Assembly: GCF_040054535.1 (NCBI RefSeq)
Contig: NC_090782.1
Location: 15,470,001-15,534,000, forward strand
Source: Antennarius striatus
Lineage: Eukaryota; Chordata; Actinopteri; Lophiiformes; Antennariidae
DNA length: 64,000 bases
Direction: 5' to 3'
Shown here: positions 46,524 to 62,813 of the stretch, in pieces
How the letters are laid out: each line of letters begins with the position of its first letter
Position numbering within the stretch: the first letter of the stretch is position 1
Translations under genes and position numbers: made by a program
Notes under the pieces: generated by a model
What the model was told of the DNA's origin: nothing
What the model saw: the letters and a program-made list of their open reading frames with translations, nothing else
The model's database searches: none

Positions 46524-46834
46524 GTCGGTCGCGAAAGTAACGGCTCGTTCACTTTGAAGTGAACGACAGGAACCGGCTCCTCTTTGCCTCGGTGTCTGCA
46601 CTTTGTGCCCTCACTGCTCTGAGCAGAGGAGGGAGGGGCAGTTCTTATAGTTTAGTTTTAGTTTATTTATTGTTGCACAGAAGAGTAAATATTTTTAATT
46701 TATATTTTTTTGTGTTGCATGTTTTTAAGGGATTCTGTGTTGCTTGACTTTAACTATGTATGTTTGTAAATCTAATTATGATGAGATCAGTGCCTCAACA
46801 GCCATGAACCTCACCGCAATTCACTGATAAGTAG

Positions 46835-47350
46835 TATTTTGTTTGTTTAGTCCTGCAAATAACAGTGTGTTGTCTTGGCTTCATGATATGTTTGTATTTG
46901 TTAAAGGAATTTGTATGAAACAGAATATATAAGAAATCAGAAAATATGCACCAGTAACAAATTTCTGGCACACTACTTAAAATTTGTAGAACATAACTGA
47001 CAATATGCATAACGCCTTGAATGGAGATACAGAAATTACCTGACTTTTTTGAGAAAGATGGAGGACAGGTATTAGGATGTAAAACAAGAAAGTATTAACA
47101 ACATGTAAAATAAATGAAAAAAATTACTTTGTGAAAAGGCAGTAAGATGCAAGAAAATGACAAAAGAAACTATTTTACTGAGATGAATACATCTGGACAA
47201 TGTATTGATTGTATTGTATGAGCATTTTGCACATAGATACATAAGAATGTTGGACAATCATCAGTGTCAAGTATCTAAAATATTTCATATTACATAAAAT
47301 TTCAAGGGTTTTAAAGCTCTGAAATTCCATACAGAAAGTGTGAACAATAA
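46835..47350. other. Intergenic sequence between the TE cluster and the first phosphatase gene
   Basis: AT-rich, no exon or repeat family recognised. Confidence 0.5.
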
Positions 47351-47356
47351 TTTATT
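47351..47356 (-). terminator. alpi: Polyadenylation signal of the first alkaline phosphatase gene
   Basis: AATAAA on the minus strand, 48 bases past the stop codon, giving a short 3' UTR. Confidence 0.55.
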
Positions 47357-47403
47357 TTTTGAACAAAATATCTAATGACAGCTATTCAAAGATCAAGATG
47401 CAT

Positions 47404-52691
<5,288 letters not shown>

Positions 52692-52724
52692 GGTGTTAAC
52701 TAAACGTTAATTTTAAAAAAGTGA

Positions 52725-52790
52725 GTAAAGGAATACTGTGCACTGAGGTCCCTTTATAGGTGCAGTTTGGGAGCAAAGATCACATGGAGG
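52725..52790 (-). promoter_or_regulatory. alpi: TATA promoter of the first phosphatase gene
   Basis: On the minus strand CCTATAAAGG (TATAAA at 52758-52753) lies 62 bases before the ATG, which predicts a start near 52725 and a short leader. Just upstream, CAAAGATCA (52774-52782, plus-strand reading) resembles an HNF4-type half-site pair, which would suit intestinal expression. That reading is an inference. Confidence 0.6.
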
Positions 52791-52815
52791 TGCCTTTCGA
52801 TGTGAGGTTATGTGC

Positions 52816-52816
<1 letters not shown>

Positions 52817-52908
<92 letters not shown>

Positions 52909-53036
52909 TTTGTTCATATTCCTGTGTATCATATCTTGTATGAATAACATGACATGTGACAGGAGTATGAACAACAAATTAAAAAGGGCAAACATTCTTG
53001 TTGCTTGGTCAGGGCTTAATCAAAGACACACACACA

Positions 53037-53091
<55 letters not shown>

Positions 53092-53208
53092 TTTGTTCAT
53101 ATTCCTGTGTATCATGTCTTGTATGAATAACATGACATGTGACAGGAGTATGAACAACAAATTAAAAAGGGCAAACATTCTTGTTGCTTGGTCAGGGCTT
53201 AATCAAAG
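52817..53208. repeat. Tandem duplication of a CA-tract plus 119-bp unit
   Basis: The segment ccttttgttcatattcctg to ttaatcaaag is present at 52906-53025 and again at 53089-53208, exactly 183 bases apart, each copy preceded by a long (CA)n tract. Only one or two base differences are seen, so the duplication is recent. It lies about 60 bases upstream of the phosphatase TATA box. Confidence 0.93.
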
Positions 53209-53454
53209 TATTTATGATCAACTGTAAAGGAGTAATCATAGTCATAATGGTGTTCTAATGGATCCATTATCTGTTTTTTATTGTGTCATATATTCCTGAT
53301 ATATTGCTGATGTTTTTTGAGTTCTCCAGTGCTTTCAATACAATACAACCGGCACTTCTGAGGGACAAACTGGAGATCACCGGGTTGGACCACCACCTCA
53401 TGGACTGGATATTGGACTAGAGAGAGTAGAGAGAGAGAGAGTAGAGTAGGACTT

Positions 53455-53776
53455 GTCATGTGGGGCAGGGTATGGACCCAAATGCAGGACACCAAAGGCA
53501 AAACTGTCATCCATGATTTAATCAGAAACTCAAAATTTAACCAGACAGAAAAGAATTAGAAAAAAACAAGACAGATTACCAGGAACCAAACATGAGCAAT
53601 AAACCAGCTCTGAGCTCTCATTGAGCCAGGATTAAAAAGCCTTAGTCATTAGCTCAAACAAGTTCAGGTGAAGTTCACCACGGTGTGTGGATGAGCTTCA
53701 GGTGTGGAGCCGTGGCTCCACCCACCAGCTTGGCCTCTCCCTGCCACGCACCAGCACTGCCACGCCGAACCGTGAC
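53455..53776. mobile_element. Short non-autonomous DNA element in the tail of LINE A
   Basis: A 322-base block interrupts the LINE A tail. It is flanked by identical 7-base copies of AGGACTT (53448-53454 and 53777-53783). Its ends, gtcatgtgg and ccgtgac, are weak inverted repeats. The flank length suggests a hAT-like element. The body has a 'gacccaaatgcagg' motif also seen near 57795. Confidence 0.7.
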
Positions 53777-54603
53777 AGGACTTCATTCATCCCCTCAGGA
53801 GGTTCCATCAGGGAAATTAATTTCTCCTTCACATTACACACAGCACAGTGAGTGCACAGAAATAATAAATAGAAATAAATAGAAAGACTAATAAATAAAT
53901 AACCCACCAGATAGAGAGAATAATAAATAACCTACTAAATAAAGACAATATATAAATACAGAGACATAAATGGGCTAAGGAATAAAGGGCAATGGGCTAA
54001 GGAATAAAGGGCATGAATAAATAGACATGGATAGGCATAGGTAGTGTGTGTATTGTTTACATTGTTTGGTAAATTTTATTTATTTATTTATTTATTGTTA
54101 TCCCTCCACCCTAGTGTGTACTCTCCTTTTCTTCACCTCCCCCAGAGAGGAGTTGAGCAGTTTAATGGCTCGGGGGATGAAGGAGTTCTTCAGTCTGTTG
54201 GTCCTGCATGTTGGGAGGCGCATCCTCTGGCTGGTCATGCTTGTCAAGCTCCTCTGGTTATTGATAACGGTGTGCAGAGGGTGGCTGACATTGTCCATGA
54301 TGTCCAGCAGTTTGTCCAAGGTTCTCTTCTCTGCCACCGTTGCCAGAGGGTCCAGCTTCATGCCAACCACCGAGCTGACCTGCCTGATCAGCTTTTCCAG
54401 CCTGGAGAGATCCGCCTTGGTCACGCTCCCTCCCCAACACACCACAGCGTACGACAGGATGCTGGTGACCACAGACTGAGAGAACATCCACAGGAGCTTC
54501 TTGCAGACTTGAATGCCCTCAGCCTCCTAAGAAAGAGCATCCTGCTCTGTGCTTTCTTGTATAGCTGCCTCGTGTTGTTGGTCCAGTCTAGCTTGTTGTC
54601 TAG

Positions 54604-54671
54604 AGAGAGAGAGAGTAGAGTAGGACTTTATTCATCCCTTCAGGAGGGTACATCAGGGAAATAAGTTATTA
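54604..54671 (-). mobile_element. 68-bp LINE 3'-tail stub inserted in LINE A
   Basis: On the minus strand: a piece of LINE 3' UTR (CCCTGATGTACCC...GGATGAATAAAG) and a CT-rich tail, flanked by GTCTAG at 54598-54603 and 54672-54677. It breaks the LINE A frame exactly between ...GLWLD and NKLDW. Confidence 0.75.
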
Positions 54672-55838
54672 GTCTAGCCACAGCCCAAGATATTTATAGA
54701 TCTGCACAATCTCCACCTCCTCCGTTCCTATCAGAACTACCACTTCACTACTACTACTACTACAAGTACCTTGACTACTTGACCAATCGCCTGCAGTTCG
54801 TGAGGACATGGGACTGTGTGTCAAACACAGTTGTCTGCAGCACGGGGGCACCGCAGGGAACGGTTCTGGCTCCGTTCCTGTTCACCCTCTACACTGCAGA
54901 CTTCTCCTACAACTCCTCCACATGTCACCGGCAGAAGTTCTCTGACGACTCTGCAATTGTTGGCCTCATCACTGATGGGGATGACAGAGAGTACAGAGAA
55001 CTGACCCAGGACTTTGTGTACTGGTGCCAGCGGAACTGCCCCCAGATCAACGCGGGTAAAACCAAGGAACTGGTGGTGGATTTCCGCAGGCAATCACTCT
55101 GCCCAGTTACACCGGTGAAGATCCAGGGTACAGACATCGAGGTGGTGTCCTTGTACAAGTACCTGGGTGTTCATCTGAACAATAAACTGGACTGGAGTAC
55201 CAACACTCACTCACTGTATAAAAAGGGTCAGAGCAGACTCTATCTGCTCAGGAGGCTGAGGTCTTTCGGAGTGCAGGGGCCACTCCTAAGGACTTTTTAT
55301 GACACAGTAGTAGCCTCAGCTAATTTTCATGGGGTGGTCTGCTGGGGAACAGCATCACTGTGGCCGACAGGAAGAGACTGGACAGGCTGATTAGGAAGGC
55401 AGGCTCTGTCCTAGGATGCTCCCTGGACTCAGTGGAGGTGGTGGTGGAGAGGAGCCAAGCTGTCATCGATGATGAAGAACCACTCCCACCCTCTGTAGGG
55501 CACACTAAGATCACTGGAGAGCACCTTCAGTGATAGGTTGCTTCACCCAAGATGAGTGAAGGAGTGCTATCGCAGGTCTTTCCTGACCACGGCCGTCAGA
55601 CCGTATAACCAGCAATCCTCCCAGCAGTCCACTCAAAGAACTCAAGGAACACAACATTCAAAATCTGGATGACCAATGTAATCTGCAGTTCTGTAGTTTA
55701 TAGTGTATAGTTTTACAGTGTAAATATAACTGTAAATTTTTGATAATATGATATATGTTAATGTTTACAATATGTGAATATGTATATTTCATATGCGCAA
55801 ATTTCCCCACTGTGGGGTTTATTATCTTATCTAATAAT

Positions 55839-57040
55839 CTGAAGATATCAACCAGAAGCAACCAGCAACCTTTTATATTATAGCCATAAATCCTAATGTT
55901 TTATAACCCAATATAACCTATACAGTATAACCTTTCCCGAAAGGTTGATGTCAAGGAATTTGCTGTGACAGAGCGTTGTTTGTTTAAAGTTCAACCTTGC
56001 GTCACTTAACTAAATGAAGTGATTGTAAAAAAAAAATAAAAAATTTAAAGACCCAGCTGTGGATTACTCGGATGAAGATGGATGGATGGATTTTTTGTTG
56101 ATATGCTGTGGTTCCCTTTTTATTTATTCTGGTATTTCCAGGGATGATATTTCCAGATTAATTGTCTTAATATATCACACGTGTATATAGCAATTGCTTT
56201 TAATGAGTAAGGCAACTGACTTACTGAGAACATGCTATTTATCATTCTTTATGTAACATTTGCAATAACAGTATAAAAATACATTGGCAATATTTGCTTA
56301 TAAAATACATTCATATTCAAATCAAAACCAAAACATATCAAGTGACAAGTTCGGACAGAAAACGGATCCATGACTTGGAGCCAATGAGATCAAAATACAA
56401 ACGTAACAAAATCCTTAAGAGTTACATGTTTTCCAGGAATATCTCTATGAATCTCTTGTAAGGTCTGTGCTTCTAAATATTTGCCGTTGGATCTGTGTAC
56501 CGTCGTGTCATCTGGATGGTGATGATAATGCACATCAACAGTTGTGCATTCTGTGGTCCAAGACTGAATGGTTACCTGTCATCCTGCTTGTTTCTTTGAC
56601 ATTGATTCCGAGAGACACCTCAGATTAATGTGTAACTGGTAAATAACAACACGTTGTTAATGTTTAACAGCATGGAACAAGTAGAGGGCTGCTAGTGAAC
56701 ACAGGACAAAATCTTAACTAACAAATAATCTAGTAAATTCAAGTTAGTAGTGGTGTCGCAGGCACAGGTTTGAAACAGTACTAAAAAGCTGGCAAATGTT
56801 TGGATTCAAATAGGACTACAACATGCACGGATTTTGTTAAAGTAATGCAAATTGTACAATCAGGATGCAGATGCATGTGGTATATTTTCATTGACAGAAA
56901 CAGTATTGCATATATTCAATCTCTCTCTGAGTGAATGTGTATTTGTTGCAATTGTCTGTCTTGCTGCACACATACTGTACATGCATGTGTCTTTGTACGA
57001 GTCAACGTGTACTGATGTGCCTAGGGAGTAGAGGGGGGTG
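55839..57040. other. Intergenic sequence between LINE B and the second phosphatase gene
   Basis: AT-rich; no exon recognised. TTTATT at about 56120 (AATAAA on the minus strand) could be a distal polyadenylation signal of the second phosphatase gene. Confidence 0.4.
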
Positions 57041-60000
57041 TCATCTGAGTAAATAGATGATGATGATGAGCAAGCCAAACAAGAGGTTGGAGGCTGTGTT
57101 AACAATGGAGCCTGAGGTATGGGTATGGTGGTGAGGAGGGCAGTTCGTATAGGGTTCCAAGCAGGAAGCATAGGCCATGACATGTGCCACGTAGTTCTGC
57201 TCTTTCACACCATGGAAGAGGTGAGCCATTGGGCCTTTAGCATAGATGGCAACATCCTCTCCGCCATGTGTCTCAGCATCCAATGGGACAGCAGCCTGCT
57301 GCATATATTCCTCGTCATCTGCAGAAGTAAGAAGGCAATGGTTACATCATCAAAAGTAAGACATTATAAATATCACTGTTCTCTCACAGCACTGGAACAA
57401 ATAACCTGAATAAAGTGCACTTCAATTTACAATTTAATATCCTCCCTTTGATATCAGTTAAGTTAAATAATTTCAATAGATTATACAGGATGCCTGAGAG
57501 GCTAGTGAGATTGAATTGTGTCATAGATATTTTTGGGACTGTGTTTTATATAAAAATATGTATTATAAAGATTATAGGGGTAATTTACATAATTAAGCAT
57601 AATTACAAATTTGCAAATTTTTTTTTGCAAATTTAAGCCCATTTTGTACAATTACAACAATCACTAACCATCTTTTAAGAAAGATTTCCCTCCACAGTAA
57701 CAAGTATACAATGTAGGAAAGGAAGAGGGCTACTCAAGTGTTTTTGAATTTATAAGACAAAACAAACTGTTATGGAATGTTCACACAAAGCCAGGACCCA
57801 GATGCAGAGTAAAAACTGCACGCAGACTTATTTGAAAATAAAGTAGAACAAAAAATCTTGTTTTGGGTTAAATATTCAAATAAAAACCAAAGCATCATCA
57901 GAGAAACCGCCATGAAGGGCTAAGTACAAATAAACATAAAAACCACCTCAAAGGGGGATATTCACATAGTGTCAACCAAAAACCTAGGAGTTTAACTCTA
58001 ACTGGTGCAAAAACAACACACAAACACTAGTAATTTGGCAATGAGGAAGAGTCGAGGCTGGTTTAAGAAACCAGCTGAAATCAGTGAGCCACAGGTGTGT
58101 CTCATATCCCTGCTGAGGAAGGAAAGCGACAAGATCACTGATCCTGGATCATGGAACCATACAGAACCCTAGACTGATCATGACACAAACAGCCCTGAAA
58201 CAGAGTCCTTCTGTACTATTTTATTCAGTGATCTGTTGTAAAGCATGAATCCGTCTAGTGCTTTAGCTTTAACATTTTCATTTTCATGTAGACACTGATG
58301 AATGCTATGCTTCTTATTTCATTCATTCATTCATTCGTTCATTTCCCATATCCCACCCGACTGGGTGCATGAGACATACACTCCGTGCATGAAACTAGTG
58401 CACTGCAGTGCTTCATATTTGTCTTGATGTATAAGTGAAGTTTTAGGAGTAAAAAAGCTCATTTGTGATTACATCTTTACCTTAGGCAATGGAAGACTAT
58501 CATCTTTAGACGTAACTGCAGGTTCCAAGATCAGAAAGTGATCTTTGGACCTCATATGAAATTGTAGGTTTGAAAAGTAATTCATCCCTGGATGGAGGTA
58601 GTTCAACCTAGTGCACCCACTCATCTACTGACTGACACAAATGATGCAGGACAAGAGGAGGAGGAACTGGATCATTGCTTTCCAGTTTCATAAAGACTTA
58701 TAATCATAATATTTCAATAATATTATTGTATAATCATTCAAGCAGTTACAGTGGGATTACATAGACAAGAGAACAGAAGTCAGCTCAGTAAAAGCCATCT
58801 TTTCCTTCCAGAGAAAAAGACGGAAGAGGAGAAAGAGTCAGATCTAACCACACCAGTCCTGTCTGTGTATATATCAGCACAGCCTCTGAAAGACATTTGT
58901 GCTTAGTTTGTGCTTACAGTAATCCACCATCGTGATGTTCCCTCTGGTTCCATTTATATGAACATAACCAGGACCGTTGGCATACAGGATACTTGTGAAA
59001 GGCATTTTATCATCAGCTTTCTTCGGTGCAAGACCTGAAAGACAAGTAATTACACAAATAATGACAATGTCAGCACCACCCCATAGTAGCGTGTTATATT
59101 TTCACAGAAAGGGAAAGTGAATACACAGACTCTTGTCTCCCTTTTGAGAATCCAATCCAATCCAATCCAATTTTTATTTGTTGAGCACTTTACAAAAACC
59201 ACAGTCGACCAAAGTGCTGTACAGACGAATAAATAAAAACAACAAACATTATAGATAAAAGACAAAATGGCTCAAATATTGTAAGTAAAATAAATCAATT
59301 AAAAACATAAAACATGGATAAAAGCAAAAGCTATACAATCAGAGCAATAAAAATAAGATAAAATAAAATAAAATCCAGTGTCTATCTAGATGTTAAAAGC
59401 CAAGGAGAAGAGGTAGGTTTTCACAAGAGATTTAAAAACAGACAGGGAAGAGGCCTGTCTGATTTGTTGAGGCAGATTAATCCATAATTTAGGAGCCACA
59501 ACAGCAAAGGCACGGTCCCCTCTGAGCTTCCGTTTGGTCTTGGGCACACTCAGAAGTAGCTGATCAGCTGACCTGAGAGAGTGAGCATGTACGTAAGGGA
59601 GTAGAAGCTCAGCGAGGTAAGGCCGGGCAAGAGCATTCAGGGATTTAAAAGTAAATAAAAGAATTTTAAAATTCACCTATTAATTCTAAGTTAGGCTGGC
59701 TATTTTCAATTTGATTCACATCTCAATACAAATCTACATTTTTTTAAACTTTTCCTGCAAGTCTTGGATTCAAGTGTTTCTGTGTTGAACCATACCAAAG
59801 ATAGGATTCCCACGGGGTGTGTTGCCACCAAAGGTGAAGACATGTGAGTGGTCGGCAGTGACCACTGTGAGGGTATCCGATTCTCTGGTTATCTGTGCAG
59901 CACGATGAATAGCACTGTCAAACATCACAGCTTCTGTCAGTGCCAGCTTGGCTATGCCATCGTGGTGGCCATGATCAATTCTCCCTCGTAACAGAATGGC

Positions 60001-62813
60001 AAAAAGTAAATTAATTAGACCAGGTTTAGAATATCTTACTAGAGATTTTCAATTAAAAGACTGGTTATGAGAATTGTTTATCAAGTACTCATCTTCAACA
60101 AACAGGAAGTATCCTTTGGGATTCTTGCTAAGAATTTGTATGGCCTTCTCTGTCATCTCCACAATGGAGGGGTCGCGGGTGGTATTCCGAAAGACCTCAA
60201 ATCTCATGTCCTTTGGCTCAAACAGACCTGGAAAAAAACAGTGTATTACATTGACTTTGGCACTGAATTATGGTAATATGAGTTAACCTTTAACGGACAG
60301 CCAAAGGACGCAGTGAGAGAAAACATAAGTGTGCGTGTGGAGGCAAAGTTAGAGTGTTAAGAGGACAATTACACAATAAAAAACACTAAACAAGTGTAAA
60401 CATAGACTTAAGCTTGTCTCACAAACGTGTTTTGCTTCTTTCTTTCAGTATTTAAATTCTCACCAAATATTCAAGCTGTTTCAACGATAATGGGGATTAA
60501 TCACTTTTTCTATGTTTTTATGATTCATGCTCATATTTTTTTAGGTTTGTTCTGCTTTCCTTTGCACATTCGTTTGTAGCTCTCTCTCGCTCTTTTTTTC
60601 TTTGTTTCTCTCTCTCTCCATATATGTATACATATACTGTATATATGCAAGGTGAGTTTTATTTCATCTGTATTATTGACATAAGTATCACTTATACACC
60701 CTTTGGTTTTACGGTTGTAATTACTGCAAACAATATAAGTGAATCGTGAATCTATGGTTCATTATCATGATGACTACTTTCCTTCACCGGATAGATAAAA
60801 TGCTGTTTTCTGAGCCACTGATTTTGTAAATTTAAAAGAAAGAAACTTAACTTAGCTTTGTTATTTCTTCCCTTCAGTTTTTTGTGACATATTCATACCT
60901 ACCCATCAGCCGGTCAGTAGATTTAACATTTATTTCATCAAACTCCTTCCTGTGCCACACATAGCGTGATTTCTTGTTCTAAAAAACAACAAACTTGATG
61001 TCACTACTCGTAAAATTAAAATATATGACAAAACCCAACAGCAGTGCCTACTGGTTTAGCCTTCAGCCACACATCAATGAGGTTCTTCCTGTCTTTGCGG
61101 TCACCCTTGCGAGAGCTGGAGGTTGGGTACTCGGGGTCTGGGGTGCCCTTTGGTGTCATGTACATCCTTCCTCCCCCCAGAATAACCTGAAAGGTACAAT
61201 TTACACAATCATTATATCTATATTATGAGTTTATGATGGCTTATGCTGTAGGTCACTGCCTTATCTATGTTGTTCCTACATACATCAATGTCAACGTTGT
61301 AGACCATTTGGGTTGCAATGTCAACACAACCCTGTTTGAGGGCACTAGAAGGAAGGTCTGCATCACTGTACCAACTACGGCTGACGGAGTGAGCATAAGC
61401 GGCGGCTGGAGAGGCATGTTGGACACGTGTAGTCGTCACTAAACCAACGGATTTACCTGTGTAATGCAGGTAGAGACGAAAACAGAGGCAGCTAGACAGT
61501 CATGCACAATGCAATTTTTGTTACATTGGTAGAACCAACTATTGTCAGTGAGACCTTACTTAGTTTGTTTCTATAAACTTTGTAGTTATATATCCATAGA
61601 ATTTAACTTTGCTCTCAGTGTAGGAATCACATTTAAATATCAATAAAACAAAATCATTTTCATTCATTATCCAAAAGCTTCATTTGAATTCAAACATGAA
61701 AAAATGCTAAAACAAATACTACAGTACTTTAATCATGGTGTAATGGTGTGTAAAACACTGCTAAGATATTACATGGCTTTACCTTGTGCTTTAGCACGTC
61801 GTAGGACTGAATAGACCTCATTACCAAATGTGGTGTTACACTCATAGGCCACTGCATTAGCGCTGAGACCTACTGTCTTAGCATTAGCTTTCACCCCACA
61901 GTGGTAGGCTGTAGCAGTGCTCGCACTGTCAGCTACCTGCTTATCCACACTGTAGGTCTGTGGGTTAGAAATGCAAACTTTACAAAGAGAACAGGAAGTA
62001 AACAGAATTTTCTTAGTACTATTTTCATTTCTAAATTGTAGGTTAGAACACTAAGATACTGAACACTCAGATTCATTCACGCTCTCATTTACAGGTCATT
62101 ATTATGATTTAGGGATCAGGTTCAACCACAGACCTGAATGCTACATTTACTTATAACCTCATTTTCACCATTTCTTCCACAATGTCAGCATTTCCAGTCA
62201 AAATGTTAATTTTAGTCAAATCCTTGAAGAATTTTCTTTCAGGCAAATATTTGTCTTCTTAAGTAAGAGCAGGGTTACATGAGGCAAGACAAAAACATGT
62301 AAGGGATACAAAGAAAAGTTCACCAAGTGCAAAGGCATAAAAGAACTAGAATGAATGTATCACAGTTATTCATATCCTGCACCATAGTTGTACTTCACTC
62401 CTGTCTGGTGACAGTGATATATAATCAGGACTTTAATAACAATAAAATAATTTAAGTGGTGGTAATAAGGACTGGTCCCTTTTTATCTTTAACACTTTGT
62501 GCAAGCAATTTTTCTATTAGTATATGTATAAAATACATTAATTTAATGATAAAAAGTGATAAAATTTCACAAACTAACGGTGTGTCAAACTAATAATAAT
62601 GATAATAATAATGGTACTGTAATAGTAATAATTATATAATAATAAATGTAGTAATTTTACAAATCTGTACTGCCCTTTCACATAGTTGTGTTGTTACCTT
62701 CGACAGGGCCACATATGGGAATGTGTCCATGGCCAGCATTGTCTCTTCTCCTGACTTGCCGTCCATCTGACCTCGCAAGATTCTGGCTGCTGACACTGTG
62801 GACACCCCCATCC
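57041..62813 (-). CDS. alpi: Second alkaline phosphatase, exons 3-11 (5' end outside window)
   Basis: Exons: 62813-62698, 61957-61783, 61456-61284, 61186-61052, 60978-60903, 60227-60093, 59987-59796, 59034-58918, 57318-57041 (stop). They join in one frame. Seen: [15 protein letters not shown], the nucleophile motif [28 protein letters not shown] with the substrate Arg, [19 protein letters not shown], the crown-side THGGEDV, and a GPI tail with an Ile/Leu-rich end. Exons 1-2 (signal peptide and LFLGDG) were searched for up to 64000 and not found, so they lie beyond the edge. Same orientation and intron positions as the first gene: a tandem duplicate, clearly diverged. Intron 8 is AT-AC; the others visible are GT-AG. 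Confidence 0.93.
57770..58184. mobile_element. Short non-autonomous DNA element in intron 10 of the second phosphatase
   Basis: A 415-base block with flanks acaaactg (57762-57769) and acaaacag (58185-58192), 7 of 8 identical. Starts ttatggaatg and ends gatcatgac. It shares the gaccca[ga]atgcag and caggtgtg motifs with the element at 53455-53776, so the two are probably one family. Confidence 0.55.
59143..59690 (-). mobile_element. LINE 3' fragment (L2-like) in intron 9 of the second phosphatase
   Basis: Minus-strand frame 59676-59386 reads the reverse-transcriptase C-terminus common in fish L2-like LINEs ([34 protein letters not shown]). It is followed by a 3' UTR with AGCACTTTGGT-type sequence and a (TTGGA)n tail at 59150-59170. 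A different family from LINE A/B because the tail unit differs. Truncated at the 5' end and inactive. Confidence 0.75.
59988..60092 (-). other. alpi: Noncanonical AT-AC intron 8 of the second phosphatase gene
   Basis: Exon 8 (135 bases) ends GTTGAAG, the intron starts ATGAGTACTT and ends ...CATTCTGTTAC, and exon 9 (192 bases) starts GAGGGAGAATT. The junction recreates GAA GGA GGG AGA, the family's EGGR. The donor resembles a U2-type GTRAGT site with A in place of G at +1. A GAG acceptor two bases on would delete one Gly and still needs the AT donor. Confidence 0.85.

Larger units (their letters stand above)
42127..46826 (+). mobile_element. Tandem hAT-like element pair flanked by an 8-bp target duplication
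   Basis: The left end CAGTGACGTGCGGT (42127) and two right ends (...CCGCACGTCACTG at 43850 and ...CCGCAATTCACTG at 46826) are inverted copies of one terminus. Copy A is 42127-43850; copy B is about 45441-46826 and lacks the extreme left terminus. The inner-left 340 bases of A (about 42155-42490) and of B (about 45455-45787) are close direct repeats. The outer flanks GTAAGTAG (42119-42126) and ATAAGTAG (46827-46834) match 7 of 8 bases, as a hAT insertion would leave. Between A and B lie other repeats and a Gypsy remnant. No intact transposase is seen. Confidence 0.7.
53418..54770 (-). mobile_element. LINE A: related LINE inserted in LINE B on the opposite strand
   Basis: The minus-strand reading gives IGTEEVEIVQIYKYLGLWLD, NKLDWTNNTRQLYKKAQSRM and then the reverse-transcriptase C-terminus (SILSYAVVCWGGSV). 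A 3' UTR follows, ending CTGATG...GGATGAATAAAGTCC and a (CTCT/TAGAG)n tail. It splits LINE B between Asp and Tyr codons, with TTGGAC on the left and TTGAC on the right as a probable target duplication. It carries two later insertions (53455-53776 and 54604-54671). Frames are broken. Confidence 0.8.
53305..55838 (+). mobile_element. LINE B: 5'-truncated Rex1/L2-like retrotransposon (+), interrupted
   Basis: The reverse transcriptase begins with motif A (FSSAFNTIQ, preceded by Glu where Asp is expected), is interrupted at 53417, and resumes at 54771 with YLTNRLQFVRTWDC, GAPQGTVLAPFLFTLYTADF, FSDDSAIVG and YKYLGVHLNNKLDW. A frameshift follows near 55345. It ends with ATTTCCCCACTGTGGGG...ATCTTATCTAA, a typical fish LINE 3' end, near 55838. 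The family name (Rex1 or L2 clade) is a guess from these motifs; inactive copy. Confidence 0.8.

Noticed and set aside
54044..54664. 206-codon plus-strand frame
   Set aside because: It is antisense to the reverse transcriptase of LINE A.
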